Assembly: GCA_027422505.1 (NCBI GenBank)
Contig: JAPQWV010000050.1
Coordinates: 2,046,001-2,110,000 of the forward strand
Source: Craterostigma plantagineum
Taxonomy: Eukaryota; Streptophyta; Magnoliopsida; Lamiales; Linderniaceae
DNA length: 64,000 nucleotides
Reading direction: 5' to 3'
The position numbers were made by a program, and so were the translations under genes. The notes under the pieces were generated by a model that made no database searches, was not told the origin of the DNA, and saw only the letters and a program-made list of their open reading frames with translations. Positions 19,681-30,003 of the stretch are shown here, piece after piece. Positions within the stretch are counted from its first letter, which is position 1, and the number at the start of each line of letters is the position of its first letter.

Positions 19681-20611
19681 TGTTAGGAAATATTTTGTAG
19701 TGTTCAATTTCATTATATTATCTTTGTTGGTTAGCTTTATTAAACTTTGGGCTAGCTCTTAGTTGGGTTAGTTCTTAGTTATTCATGTAATGGGCCTTCA
19801 CAAGAAGCCCACCTATTATATACCAACTTGTGGTATAAATAGGAAAACCCTAACACATAGTTAGGTGTGCTTGTGAGTGTTTCTATTCTAGAGAGAAAAT
19901 TTTTGAGCCTCTATCTTATCCTCTCAAGCACCCCACACCATTTGCTTTGATTTCAAGATTATTTGTGTGGTTAGTCCATCCTAGGTTAGATTGTTTGGTG
20001 TAATAGGGACCAACATCACCAAGGTGATCAAAGGATTACGCTACTGGCCGGCGAATGCACCCGAGATGGAGGTAGTAGGCGGGCGTCACCCAGTGAACGA
20101 GGAGACGCTGGTGAAGATGAAGATGCTCGTGAAGGCGCCCACCTGGACTCGCGCCAACAAGGTCTATATCTGGCACGAGATGTATCGCGGCCAGACCGAC
20201 CAAGGACCTATCCCCGACGACCAGCTCTACCTCGACGGCCCCCACCTAGTGGAGACGGACACGACGACTGCAGGGCCCTCCTTTTCCTCTGGCTACCATC
20301 ATGGCGAATCATCCGGCGTCGCCCCGTACGCTTCGACGGCGGACCTTGAACCACTGCGCCAGGACATGATGCGCATGAACGCCGACTCGCTACAGAGGGA
20401 CGACGAGCTCCGGCGATACAACGAAGAGACTCGGCGCCGACAGGAAGAGTACGAGCGCCAGAACGAGGAAGCCCACCGCCGTTATGACGCAGAGCTAGAG
20501 CGCTACAACCAGGCCCTTCAAGCCATGGACACGGCGCTCAAGTATTCCCAGCAGTCGATGGCTTTCCTGCGCCCGAGGCCACCATCACCACCGCCACCGC
20601 CCCCACCTTAG

Positions 20612-22296
20612 GGATTTCGTTTTTTTTCTTTCTTTGTGACATTGCGTTTGCTTGAGTAGTCGCGTGTGCTTCATTTATGACATTGCGCTTATAACTATGT
20701 TTCTAGTTAATCTTATGACTACTCTTTTCATGTCTATTGCTCCCTAGCTAGCGCCAGGATACGCCTAATGGATTACAACACGACCTTCACGCGCATAATA
20801 AACAACTACGACACGACCACGTCAGGGTAGTCCCGTTCTTTTAAACTCTTTTTCCTTCCCTTTTATCATTTTTACGTTGAGGACAACGTCTGACTTAAGT
20901 GTGGGGAGGGGAATTTAGTTTTAGAACTTGCGTGAAAATTTTTAAATTTTTATGATGTGTCCGTAAGTCGTTGAGTTCGTTGGAAAGGCATGAATTACTG
21001 AATCAGGCATGATTGTTTGCGCTTATCTCGAGTTGGTCTGCATGCTATGAAATTCTGTGAGCAATTAGAACTTGCATGACTGATTGAATCTTATCTGCCT
21101 GAATAGATATAGCACTGTTTTGAGAGATCCGTACACATAACCCTGTTTCGTGTGAGAGTTTGAGCCTGATGAGCTTACGCTCATTTTTCTTGGTTGTGTG
21201 ACGTGCCTAGTCTATATCTCTCTAGAACGTGCCTGTCAGATGCGTGTTGAAACTGTTTTGGTGTGTTAGTGTGAAAATGATGAGGGCAATAGGAATCAAG
21301 TCCAGGGCCAAAATTTTCTTAACCATGACGAACCCCATTAGTTAGCCACGTTGAGCCTGAGCCTATTCGTTGCGTACCTCGTATGTTATAGAAACCACTG
21401 ACCCGAATAAACCTCCAGAGATTTTATGAGCCTGAGTTGATTAGAATAAAACAGAATTCGAACTTGAAAGTCATTGTTCCAATGTTTAATTTGATATTCT
21501 TCTCTGCTATTCGTGAAATGACTCGTCCCTTACTTGACCGTTTTCTGAAATGACCCGATCCCTTGCATAAGCCTGCCCATAACCCTTTGGCAAGATATAG
21601 GTCTCGGTAATAAGTATCCCTAGGTACACGGCATTCGCTGTGACGATGTATTCTTGGCGACAAAATCCGAACCTTGATGTTTTAAGGAATAAGGGCAGTG
21701 CACAAAAGTAGAGCGTGACAAAGGTGAAAGGGCAGAAAATGAAAGGGAACTGAGTTGAGAGGGTCAAGCAGAAAAGTCTAGGATTTCGGAGCGAGAACGT
21801 CGAGTCTTATGTTGGGACGTGTGACTGTCTGTTTGATCATGCTGTATTCTTTGAAAATTTTCGATCACGTGTCCTAGCTCTAAGATTAAGTGTTCATTAC
21901 TTATGTTGCCGCTTCATGATTGTTCGACCCGTTTTCCCCAAAAAGACCCTCAGATTTATACTTGCCGCTTTGAATAGTCGAGATGCGATTAACTTGCAAG
22001 TTTATGGTAGGGGTTGGACTAGTGCACGAATTGAGCGACTCATCATATACTAGCCTATACACTTGAGTGATTTGAGTGAATCCTTGGAGGTATGAGTCTC
22101 GATTAGCCGTGCGAAGAAAATTCAGGACGACGAGTGCAAGTCATTAGTGTAATGTCCGTGATTGTTTGCTTGATTCCTTTTGTGCTTTCTAGCTTTGATG
22201 ATAAATTGCGAACAATCGTGCCGTTATCCTAGTTTGATGCCTTACCTGACTCCTAATTTACTTGAGGACAAGCAAATGCTTAAGTGTGGGGAGGTT
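20612..22296 (+). other. Athila-like 3' noncoding region
   Basis: There is no ORF of note between the end of ORF3 and the 3' LTR. Bases about 21465-21855 are homologous to about 27268-27670 in the 3' noncoding region of the surrounding copia. The region ends in the polypurine-like TAAGTGTGGGGAGG at 22281-22294, which also occurs as TTAAGTGTGGGGAGGGG near 20896, as if an older polypurine tract lies upstream. Confidence 0.6.
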
Positions 22297-23763
22297 TGAT
22301 AAACGCATTTCAATGCGTTTATCGTAGTATTTATTCAGGGTATAACAGAGCTTTAGCAATTAAATTATGCATTTATTCGATATATTTACACTTGTTTTAT
22401 TGTTGAAGGAGCTTAGGACGAGTCTCGGGCGAAAAGGAGCGAAAACGAGGCAAAACGGCGCGAAAAGGGGCATCACTGCCCTCGGTCACGGCCAGACGCA
22501 TTACGCGTCACGGCCGTGACGAGGGACAGCGCGCGGTGGAGTGGAATACTGATGACGGTCACGGTCGTGACGTGCAATGCACGTGGCCGTGACCTAGGAC
22601 AGAGAGCGAGTCAGATGATGGTCACGGCCGTGACGTTCAAGGCACTTGGCCGTGACCTAGGGCAGAGACCATCGCTGATGATGGTCACGGCCTTGACGTG
22701 CGATGCACGTGGCCGTGACCGAGGGCAGAGAGCGACGAGACCGAGCGATGTTGGTCACGGCCGTGACGGCCCATGTCCCAGGCCGTGACCGACACGGGAA
22801 TCAGTATAAAAAGCCCAAATTCGACCCCGAAAAAGACACAACTTACCAGAGATCAAATCCAAATCATCAAGGGACGAATTTAGGGCAAGAAGAACACGGA
22901 ATTACATCCCGGAGCGCAAGAGACGAAGCAACGATGCAATCACGCCCAATTGATCAGAGAACGAAGATTTATCAAGCAAGCGTCGATAATTCGCCAGTAT
23001 TCAAGATCATGAGTTCTTCTTCTCTGTTCTCTGCAATCTTCGTTGTTATCTCGTCTATTATGCGTAGCTAATTTCCCTTTGTGGTTGGGATTAGATGAAC
23101 GCTAGGATTAGTCGTACTTAAGACGTATATTATCGTGACTTTGTGTTTTAACTATTTATCGTCCTATGAATATGTTTCGTCGCTTTAATATGTCTATGTG
23201 TTAAAGTGATCGTGTGGAAAAACGTTTAGGGCGACAGCTAAACAACGTTTAGGCCGTTCATAGAAGATAGGATTCGGGTATAGGGCGAAAGCAAATACTC
23301 GATCCTCGCCGTTAGTAATTATTGAATCTTAGATCCCCGCGAGCGTTTAGGGCGACAGCAAATTCGCGAGCGGGTAGGAAATTACTGCGATTTAGTCAAA
23401 ATCACGTAGGAACGATTTTATTGTCTTAGTCGATAACACCTAGCGGGATTCGAATCCCGAGCACAACTTTATTATCTGAAGCTTCATATCAGTTTTAAGC
23501 GCGTTATTTGAATCTCTAGTTGATTTAGGAGCGATCTGTTAGGTTAAGTCGTCAATCAACTTGCGTATTTTATTAAGGTTAAATATCGAGTCGATAGGTC
23601 ATTACTAGTACTTGATTAATTCCTCGTGTTCGATACTCGTTTACTCACTTTACTACACTACAAACGATAGGTCCACTGCCTATCGCACGTCGGTGACAGT
23701 AATTTAGTATTCGTTTTAATTATTACTTGTCGCACTTTTCATTCACACACCACGTGTCGATCA
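22297..23763 (+). repeat. 3' LTR of the Athila-like element
   Basis: A 1467 bp copy of the 5' LTR. Two of its five palindromes are mutated (GGTCACGGTCGTGAC near 22558 and GTCACGGCCTTGAC near 22684), and the others are intact. It is followed by the second TGTCT target duplication and by the resumed copia LTR. Confidence 0.92.
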
Positions 23764-23965
23764 TGTCTTTACATTTTCGTCGCTGAGTATTCTTTTTATT
23801 CCGCTGTGCGTCTAGTGTTGAGAGTAGTGTTGATTCAACATTAGCTTCAACATATCAGTCACCAGTTTTAGAACTTAGTATTTTACATCCATATAGTACC
23901 GGGACCACTTCAAAGTGGTATCAGAGCCTACGCTTGACGTTACTAAGCGCAAAGATTCATCTACA

Positions 23966-26900
23966 ATGAATGTTACAAGCTCAAACCATCTCGGCAAAGT
24001 CCCTGTGTTAGACGGTTCCAATTATGCCTATTGGAAGGTTCGTGTTCGACAGTGCATCAAGTCCATTGATGTGCGTGCATGGGAAGCTGTTCTCAACGGA
24101 TACACTCCACCCCGATCTCCTCCAGATGCTGATGGCGATGTCGTTGACAAACCGATCGAGGAGTGGACCACTGCTGAAAAGAATGCGGCCGAGTATAACG
24201 ACAAAGCTCTTAATGCCATTTTCTCTTCGGTGGACATATTCATGTTCAAGATCATTCAGAATTGTTCGACGGCAAAGAACGCTTGGGATCTTCTTCAGAG
24301 GTACTGCGAAGGCGATGCAAGTGTGAGGGAAACCAAGCTACGATACCTCCTCAATCAGTTCGAAAATCTCAGAATGAAGGAAGACGAGGATATCACCACA
24401 TACTTCGGGAAGATTCTGACGATCTCGAGCGAGTGTGCCAGCCTCGGAGATCCGATCGCTAATAAGGTACTAGTTTCTAAAGCTTTACGTACGCTAACTG
24501 AAAAGTTTAATGTGAAGGTAGCGGCGGTCGAGGAAGCACACAACTTGGCCATTATGGAGTTCAACACGTTGATGAACATCATGAAGAATTACGAGACCAA
24601 TCTTGACGTTCAAAAGAGGGCATCACGCGGCAAAAGCATTGCTCTAGTCAGTCAGTCATCCAAGGTGCAAATTGATGAAGTTGACTCTGACGATGATGAG
24701 GATATGGCTATGCTCGTGAAGAAATTTGCAAAGTTCATTCAGAAGAAGAATGTTGAGCAGAATGTTGGCCCAACATTCAAGAAGGGCCAGAATGCCAAAA
24801 CAGAACCTTCGTCTGCACCTCCGTACTTCAAACGCAATACTGACGGAAAGAAGAAGATTGACTTGGATTCAGTGAGATGCCATGCATGCTCGGGCTGGGG
24901 TCATTATGCCAATGAATGCGCGAACACTCTTTGCAAGCGTGGAAAATCACTTCGGGTCGACCTCTTCGATGATGAAGAGGAAGAACAGTGTGCAAAGGAG
25001 ACTAAGCAATCATCAGTGACCATTCAATCCTTCTCAGACGACGAAGATCAACAGATTGGATTCACTGCGGTAACAGATGTTGATCTGGATGTTGAACCAA
25101 CATCTGTCTCAGCATCTGAAAAACAGATTATTTTCGATTATGATGACACAAACTGTTTTGATGGTTTTCTGAGTTCTGATGATGCAGATCTAGATATAGA
25201 TGATTATGCAGCCTTGAAGCTACTGTTCGAAAAATATGAAATAGAGAAGGCGAAAAATGCGCAACTCAAAGCTGCCGTGAAAGTTCTGTCCGAGGAGAAT
25301 GAAAAGAACGAAAAGGTGATTGAAGGACTACTTGAAGGGATGAACAAAATGGAAGCTGTGCTAACACGGAAGGACAGAGAAATCGAACAGCTACAGAAGC
25401 AAGTGGATAAGGCTGACGAGATGTTTGCGAGAATGAACAAGGGTAAATCAACCCTTGATGAGGTATTATCTCTCGGTATCTATGATAAGCAGGGTCTAGG
25501 ATATTGCAATCAGCCACCTTGTGAAATCCCTAAACCCGTGTCGCATGTTCAGCCGATAGTTTTTGTTAAAGAAAAATCACATGCTTCGAGTAATGTTAGT
25601 GAAACTGACATTGTTGCGAAAATTCCTAAGTATGCTGCCGTAAAGTCTAAGGATAGATCTTTTAAATGTCGTCACTGCATGGAGCCTGGTCATATAAAGC
25701 CGTATTGCTGGAAATTGAAGGGGGAGATTTCTGCAAAGAAATCGATGTCGGCTGAAATGTCCTCCAACATTCCGCTCAACATTGAGAAATCAGTGTTGAA
25801 AAGTATGTCTGGAGATAATTCAGCTGGCTCACCTTCGAATTTTGGCAACCCAAATGCTGTTTTACCATCTAAGAAAGTTTGGGTAGAGAAGTCAGTTTAT
25901 AAGTGCAATGTCGTATATACCTCTTTGCGAGCTGACGTGACAGGTTCTTGGTACTTCGATAGCGGGTGTTCCCGACATATGACGGGTACCAAAGAATATC
26001 TTAGTGAGTACATGCCTTTAAGCAGTGGATGTGTGACGTTCGGAGGGGGTGCTAAAGGGCGGATTCTCGGTCGGGGCAGATTGAACGTGCCCGACTTTCC
26101 AAAGCTGAGCAATGTTCTACACGCCGACGGACTTGTGGCTAATCTGATTAGCATAAGTCAGCTATGCGACGACGACCTTGAGGTAAGATTTAATAAGGGA
26201 TGTTGTGAGGTTTTTAACAGCAATGGTGTTCGAGTTATGGCAGGAAAAAGATCGAGTGACAACTGCTATCTAGTCGGTGAAAAATCTGGTGTCGAGGACG
26301 TGTGCCAACTATCGAAAGACGAAGACGGTGTCATACCTCGGCATTACAAACTGGGCCACATTAACTACCGAACATGGGAGCAGCTTATCAAACATGAGGT
26401 GATCAGAGGCATGCCGAAGCTTAAGGAGTTTGGTAAGGAGAAGTACGCTAAGAACACTGTGAAGAAATTTGGGAAAGATACTGCCAAGGTAATGCAAACA
26501 CGAATGGGTTCAACTCAGAAGGTAAGTAAAGGTAATGTTGGACAGATGGTTGACCCCACATCGTATAGTTCCATGATAGGCAGCATATTATATCTTTCAG
26601 CGAGTAGACCCGACAATATGTATAGTGTATACCTATGTGCTAGATATCAGCCTGAGCCTAAGGTTTCTCATCTTAATGCCGTTAAGCGTATTCTTCGTCA
26701 TGTGAATAGATCGTGTAGCCTAGGATTGTGGTTCTCTAAAGATACTAATATGAGTCTTGTAGGCTATAGCGATGCTGATTGGGCAGGTGACGAGGATGAT
26801 CGCAAGAGCACAAGTGACGGTTATTTCTTCTTAGGTAACAATTTAGTTGCATGTTATAGTAAGAAGCAAAATTGCGTGTCTTTATTTACTGCTGAGTCTA

Positions 26901-27190
26901 AAAATGTTGCGGCGGGTAGTTGCAGTACGCAATTAATATGGTTGAATAGCATGTTGTGTCACTATGGTTTAGCGTGCGAACCTGTCCTCATGTACTGTGA
27001 TAACCTTAGTGCCATCAACATATCTAGGAACCCGATCCATCATTCACGCATGAAGCATATAGATATAAGACATCATTTTCTGAGAGATATGTTAGAGAAA
27101 GATTTAGTGCGCATTGAGCATATAGACACGAAACATCTGTTAGCTGATATTTTCACGAAAGCATTGGATTTGAAAGGTTTTCGGACCTGA
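23966..27190 (+). CDS. Copia gag-protease-RNase H fusion protein
   Basis: A single open frame of 1074 codons starting ATGAATGTTACAAGC, 37 bp after the primer site. The first about 230 residues are the copia gag domain (LDGSNYAYWKVRVRQCI, VSKALRTLTEKFNVKV). Zinc knuckles are CHACSGWGHYANEC at about 305 and CRHCMEPGHIKPYC at about 568, separated by an acidic and coiled-coil region. The protease has WYFDSGCSRHMTG with D at about 665. A short GAG-pre-integrase piece (HYKLGHINYRTWEQL) ends at about residue 827. There it joins directly to the region that normally follows RT (AKNTVKKFG..), then SRPDNMYSVYLCARYQ, RNase H with SDADWAG, and ADIFTKAL. Integrase and the RT catalytic core are missing without loss of frame. 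The family is clear. Any function of the fusion is inference. Confidence 0.9.
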   Translation: MNVTSSNHLGKVPVLDGSNYAYWKVRVRQCIKSIDVRAWEAVLNGYTPPRSPPDADGDVVDKPIEEWTTAEKNAAEYNDKALNAIFSSVDIFMFKIIQNCSTAKNAWDLLQRYCEGDASVRETKLRYLLNQFENLRMKEDEDITTYFGKILTISSECASLGDPIANKVLVSKALRTLTEKFNVKVAAVEEAHNLAIMEFNTLMNIMKNYETNLDVQKRASRGKSIALVSQSSKVQIDEVDSDDDEDMAMLVKKFAKFIQKKNVEQNVGPTFKKGQNAKTEPSSAPPYFKRNTDGKKKIDLDSVRCHACSGWGHYANECANTLCKRGKSLRVDLFDDEEEEQCAKETKQSSVTIQSFSDDEDQQIGFTAVTDVDLDVEPTSVSASEKQIIFDYDDTNCFDGFLSSDDADLDIDDYAALKLLFEKYEIEKAKNAQLKAAVKVLSEENEKNEKVIEGLLEGMNKMEAVLTRKDREIEQLQKQVDKADEMFARMNKGKSTLDEVLSLGIYDKQGLGYCNQPPCEIPKPVSHVQPIVFVKEKSHASSNVSETDIVAKIPKYAAVKSKDRSFKCRHCMEPGHIKPYCWKLKGEISAKKSMSAEMSSNIPLNIEKSVLKSMSGDNSAGSPSNFGNPNAVLPSKKVWVEKSVYKCNVVYTSLRADVTGSWYFDSGCSRHMTGTKEYLSEYMPLSSGCVTFGGGAKGRILGRGRLNVPDFPKLSNVLHADGLVANLISISQLCDDDLEVRFNKGCCEVFNSNGVRVMAGKRSSDNCYLVGEKSGVEDVCQLSKDEDGVIPRHYKLGHINYRTWEQLIKHEVIRGMPKLKEFGKEKYAKNTVKKFGKDTAKVMQTRMGSTQKVSKGNVGQMVDPTSYSSMIGSILYLSASRPDNMYSVYLCARYQPEPKVSHLNAVKRILRHVNRSCSLGLWFSKDTNMSLVGYSDADWAGDEDDRKSTSDGYFFLGNNLVACYSKKQNCVSLFTAESKNVAAGSCSTQLIWLNSMLCHYGLACEPVLMYCDNLSAINISRNPIHHSRMKHIDIRHHFLRDMLEKDLVRIEHIDTKHLLADIFTKALDLKGFRT

Positions 27191-28978
27191 AAAAGTCCAT
27201 AGGTTTGCATCAGTCTGTCTGAATGTTGGTCCAACATTTGGATCAACATAGCAGAAGTCGAACTTGATTGTTACTGCTTTGATATTTGATTTAATGTTCT
27301 CTCTGTTATTCTGTACCTAGAACGTTCCCTGAAATGACCCTCTTCCTAAAAAAAAAATTAATAAATAAAAATAAAAATGCTCGTGATCCTTTTTCAAGAT
27401 ATAGGTTCAGGTAATAAGCTTCCCTAGGTGCACGGCATTCGCGGTGACGATGCACTCTTTGCGACAAAAATCCTAACCTTGATGATAAGGATCTTATAAG
27501 GGCTGTGCATAATATTACTAGTCTATATTGAGGTACGTAGGGCAGAAAATGAAAGGGAATTGAGTTTAGGGTGTTGAACAGAAAAGTCTCGAAATTTCAG
27601 AGTAGAATGTTGAGTCTTATGTTGGGGCAACATATGTGACTGTCAGTTTGATCATGCTATATTTTTGTGCTTTCGTTTATGTGCATTAGTTTTTAGGTCT
27701 GCATTTGTTGGTTTCATGTGTCTAGTTTAGATATCTCTCAGAATTGCATTAGAACTCTTGAAGAACAGCGTGTTACACTTGGCTCAAGTGATCCTCATTG
27801 TCGCTCAAACGGTTAGTCTCGCTCGATTCTACTATGACTTTTGACTTGGTGTTTTTGGTTGAATCATGATCTGATTTGCTCTTATATTTTTCCTTGACCG
27901 ATTCTTCCATATACCATATGAGCTCCTTGTTTAGACAATTGTGACCTGATTAGAACTTATCCTCTAAACTGTCTAAAGCTATTTGAGTCCAACGGTTCTT
28001 TTTCTCGGCCTTACCTATTCCACGATGAAATTATTGCTGAGTGACCATTTTATCTTTTACCGTTGGAACTGTTTCGCATATTTATGCCTTGGCTTGAATC
28101 GATTTTAAAGCATTCCGCACAAACCCTATTTTCATAATTTGAGTTGCTCGCTGATATTACTCCCTGCCCCCTAAGTTTCTGATATAATTCACGGGTTATA
28201 CATTCTGTTCTCATATCATTTTTTTGGATTTATCTTTGATTTCTTTTTGGCGAACTAACTTGTTTTTGAGTTTCAGAATGTTGGCGTTAGTCCCACATTT
28301 ACCTCAACATCTGCAAGTTGGCTAACAGAGAAGTTCTCTGAGTCTTTTCTTTCTTCCCAAAAAGGGGGAGAAGGTTGTGCAGATAAAAAGGGGGAGATAA
28401 GCAAATTCAGGGGGAGCAGAATAAGGAGCCGAACAAACAGGGGGAGCTGACCAAGAAGGAGAAGCAGGCGAGAAAGCATCAGAAGGAAACTCCATACTCC
28501 ATTGAGAGTGAAGCTCTGATCCTTTCTATTTTGCATGCATAATTGATTCTTTCTCTGATTTTTATTTATGTTTGCTATATGCATGCTGATTTGCTTCTCC
28601 GCTATGTTTACATGTTTGCCTGCTTACATGCCAGATATTTTTATTTTGCAGATTCGCCTAAAGATCGTTTCTTTTTACATGCCTGAATTTATGGTTATTT
28701 TGTGCATGCTGATCTGGTTAATTCTGCTTGTGTGACTATGTGGTTTGCCGGCCTGCGTATGAACTGTTTATATTGTGCAGATGTTTAACACTTGTTATGG
28801 CTATGTACTATTGTCGTAGTACTTTGAATAGTTTAATCGCTATTCTATTTACGCTTGCTCTAACCATCTTTTAATGTTTTTGTGGTTGAGTAGATTTTGC
28901 CTTCAGGGGGAGTTTTGGAACTTCTAATTCTGCACGAATTTTGGGAAGAAAGATAAAAAGGGGGAGATTGTTAATGTT
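27191..28978 (+). other. Copia 3' noncoding region
   Basis: There is no convincing ORF. About 27268-27670 is related to the gypsy 3' noncoding region 21465-21855. From about 28350 there are several copies of AAAGGGGGAGA or AGGGGGAG before the 3' LTR, resembling repeated polypurine tracts. Confidence 0.6.
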
Positions 28979-29778
28979 GACTAGCTCAATGTTGACAATA
29001 ATGTTGATCTCACATTCCAGTCGACATTGTTGGCTGAGAACTGATCAACCTTCAGTTTTATCTTTCATGCCCAAAACCTATTTAAATTAATTGCGGGGTA
29101 TTTTCTTAGTATTGTCCAGGTCTTGAATAAGGATAGGAAGGGTTCAAACCGTGTTGAAATCGCGTGGATAAGCTGGAGCGGAAATAGGAGTGCACTTACT
29201 AAAAATAGAAGATTTGAAGATCAAAAGAGAATTAGTATCAAGGAGATATTTTGGGAGATTATCAAGGGATCTCATATCAATTCAAGAGGCAGCCAAGACC
29301 TATAAAATAAGAAGATTTCGAGCTGCCATCATTACGACTTTCGAGAGAGCTTTTCATGGAGCAACTTTGAGCGACATATTGAGCGAAACACATATCGAAT
29401 TTGAGCGAGTTCTATATATGACGAAAGTTGTCTTTTAGCCTAGTATTTCATTTGCAAAAGTCTTAGGACTTTGTAGGTTTTCAGAAGTCTTAGTACTTCG
29501 TAGTTTCAGGATCATGTCGATTCGTAGTTTTTCTAGGCTTGTTTTTACTATCTTCGGATAGTTATTTTGCATCTATTGCTGTAGTGGAATTTTGCCTTGA
29601 GGCACGCAGCAAGTTTAGATTTACATCTCGTGTCTTTACATTTTCGTCGCTGAGTATTCTTTTATTCCGCTGTGCGTCTAGTGTTGAGAGTAGTGTTGAT
29701 TCAACATTAGCTTCAACATATCAGTCACCAGTTTTAGAAGTTAGTATTTTACATCCATATAGTACCGGGACCACTTCA
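28979..29778 (+). repeat. 3' LTR of the copia element (uninterrupted)
   Basis: It starts TGTTAATGTTGACTAGC and ends GGGACCACTTCA. It contains ATCTCGTGTCTTTACATTT at about 29625-29645, which is the empty target site corresponding to the gypsy insertion in the 5' LTR. A small deletion relative to the 5' LTR removes part of TTATAACTTGCTGCACAG. Confidence 0.9.
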
Positions 29779-29875
29779 TTCGAGTATTCGTATTCGTATT
29801 CGATTGTTATCCGAATACGAATAGAATATTGCGGTATTCGACTCGATTCGATTCGTTTGCAACCCTAACCGCGGC

Positions 29876-29960
29876 GCGATAATGCAACGTATCCGTATCG
29901 CTCGTGTACGCATCGACGTCCGCATCCGCGACGGCGAAGCACGGTATCCACTCTCTCTCT
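29876..29960 (+). repeat. 85 bp direct repeat, right copy
   Basis: Partner of 5668-5752. Between the copia end (29778) and this copy lie about 97 bases of ATTCG-rich sequence (TTCGAGTATTCGTATTCG..), partly self-complementary with ATCCGAATACGAATAG. V-ATPase copy 2 begins about 40 bp further on. Confidence 0.8.
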
Positions 29961-30003
29961 TATATTGTACATCGCGTTGGAAATTTTATGGGGAAAAAAA
30001 CTG

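Larger units (their letters stand above)
15691..20015 (+). mobile_element. Young non-autonomous LTR retrotransposon (LARD-like), 4.3 kb
   Basis: LTRs at 15691-16025 and 19681-20015 (335 bp each) differ at only one base that I noticed. They start TGTTAGGAAAT and end GGGACCAACA. The target duplication TCACC is perfect (15686-15690 and 20016-20020). The primer site AGTGGTATCAGAGCC directly follows the 5' LTR, and AAGGGGGAGAT precedes the 3' LTR. The 3.65 kb interior has no gag, protease, RT or integrase. Instead it holds repeat arrays and GC-richer noncoding sequence. It would need enzymes from a copia element. Confidence 0.92.
14938..20611 (+). pseudogene. ATHILA ORF-1-type protein, third ORF, split by insertion
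   Basis: The first part (14938-15582, then readable to 15690) starts MGKSRSSASRDPASRSP. It has the body typical of the ATHILA ORF-1 family found downstream of or near pol in Athila elements (FLATFSFDEYGDHTIRFRAF, LRDLYYLT). A TAG at 15580-15582 breaks the frame once. After the 4.3 kb insertion 15691-20015 the same protein resumes (ITKVIKGLRYWPAN) and runs to 20611. It ends with a charged coiled-coil segment rich in RRYNEE/RRQEE and a proline run. The function of this family is not established. An envelope-like role has been proposed for the third ORF of Athila elements. No signal peptide or membrane segment is visible here. Confidence 0.75.
6436..23763 (+). mobile_element. Athila-like Ty3/gypsy retrotransposon, 17.3 kb with nested insertion
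   Basis: LTRs at 6436-7899 and 22297-23763 begin TGATAAACGC and end GTCGATCA. They are flanked by a perfect 5 bp duplication TGTCT (6431-6435 and 23764-23768). The same host LTR sequence without the insertion is at about 29625-29645. The primer site TTTTTGGCGCCGTTGCCGG (about 7902) is the one typical of Athila elements, and the polypurine tract AAGTGTGGGGAGG precedes the 3' LTR. Gene order is gag, protease, RT, RNase H, integrase, then an extra ORF of the ATHILA ORF-1 type. Without the 4.3 kb nested insertion the element would be about 13 kb. Confidence 0.95.
5753..29778 (+). mobile_element. Copia element with deleted pol, hosting the Athila-like insertion
   Basis: The 5' LTR is 5753-6435 plus 23769-23912, split by the gypsy element. 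The 3' LTR is 28979-29778 (800 bp). Both start TGTTAATGTTGACTAGC and end GGGACCACTTCA. The primer site AAGTGGTATCAGAGCC (23913-23928) fits a methionine-tRNA-type primer. The polypurine tract AAAAAGGGGGAGAT precedes the 3' LTR. The interior codes for one long protein (23966-27190), followed by about 1.8 kb of noncoding sequence. No 5 bp target duplication is visible at the ends. Instead an 85 bp direct repeat lies near both sides. Confidence 0.85.
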
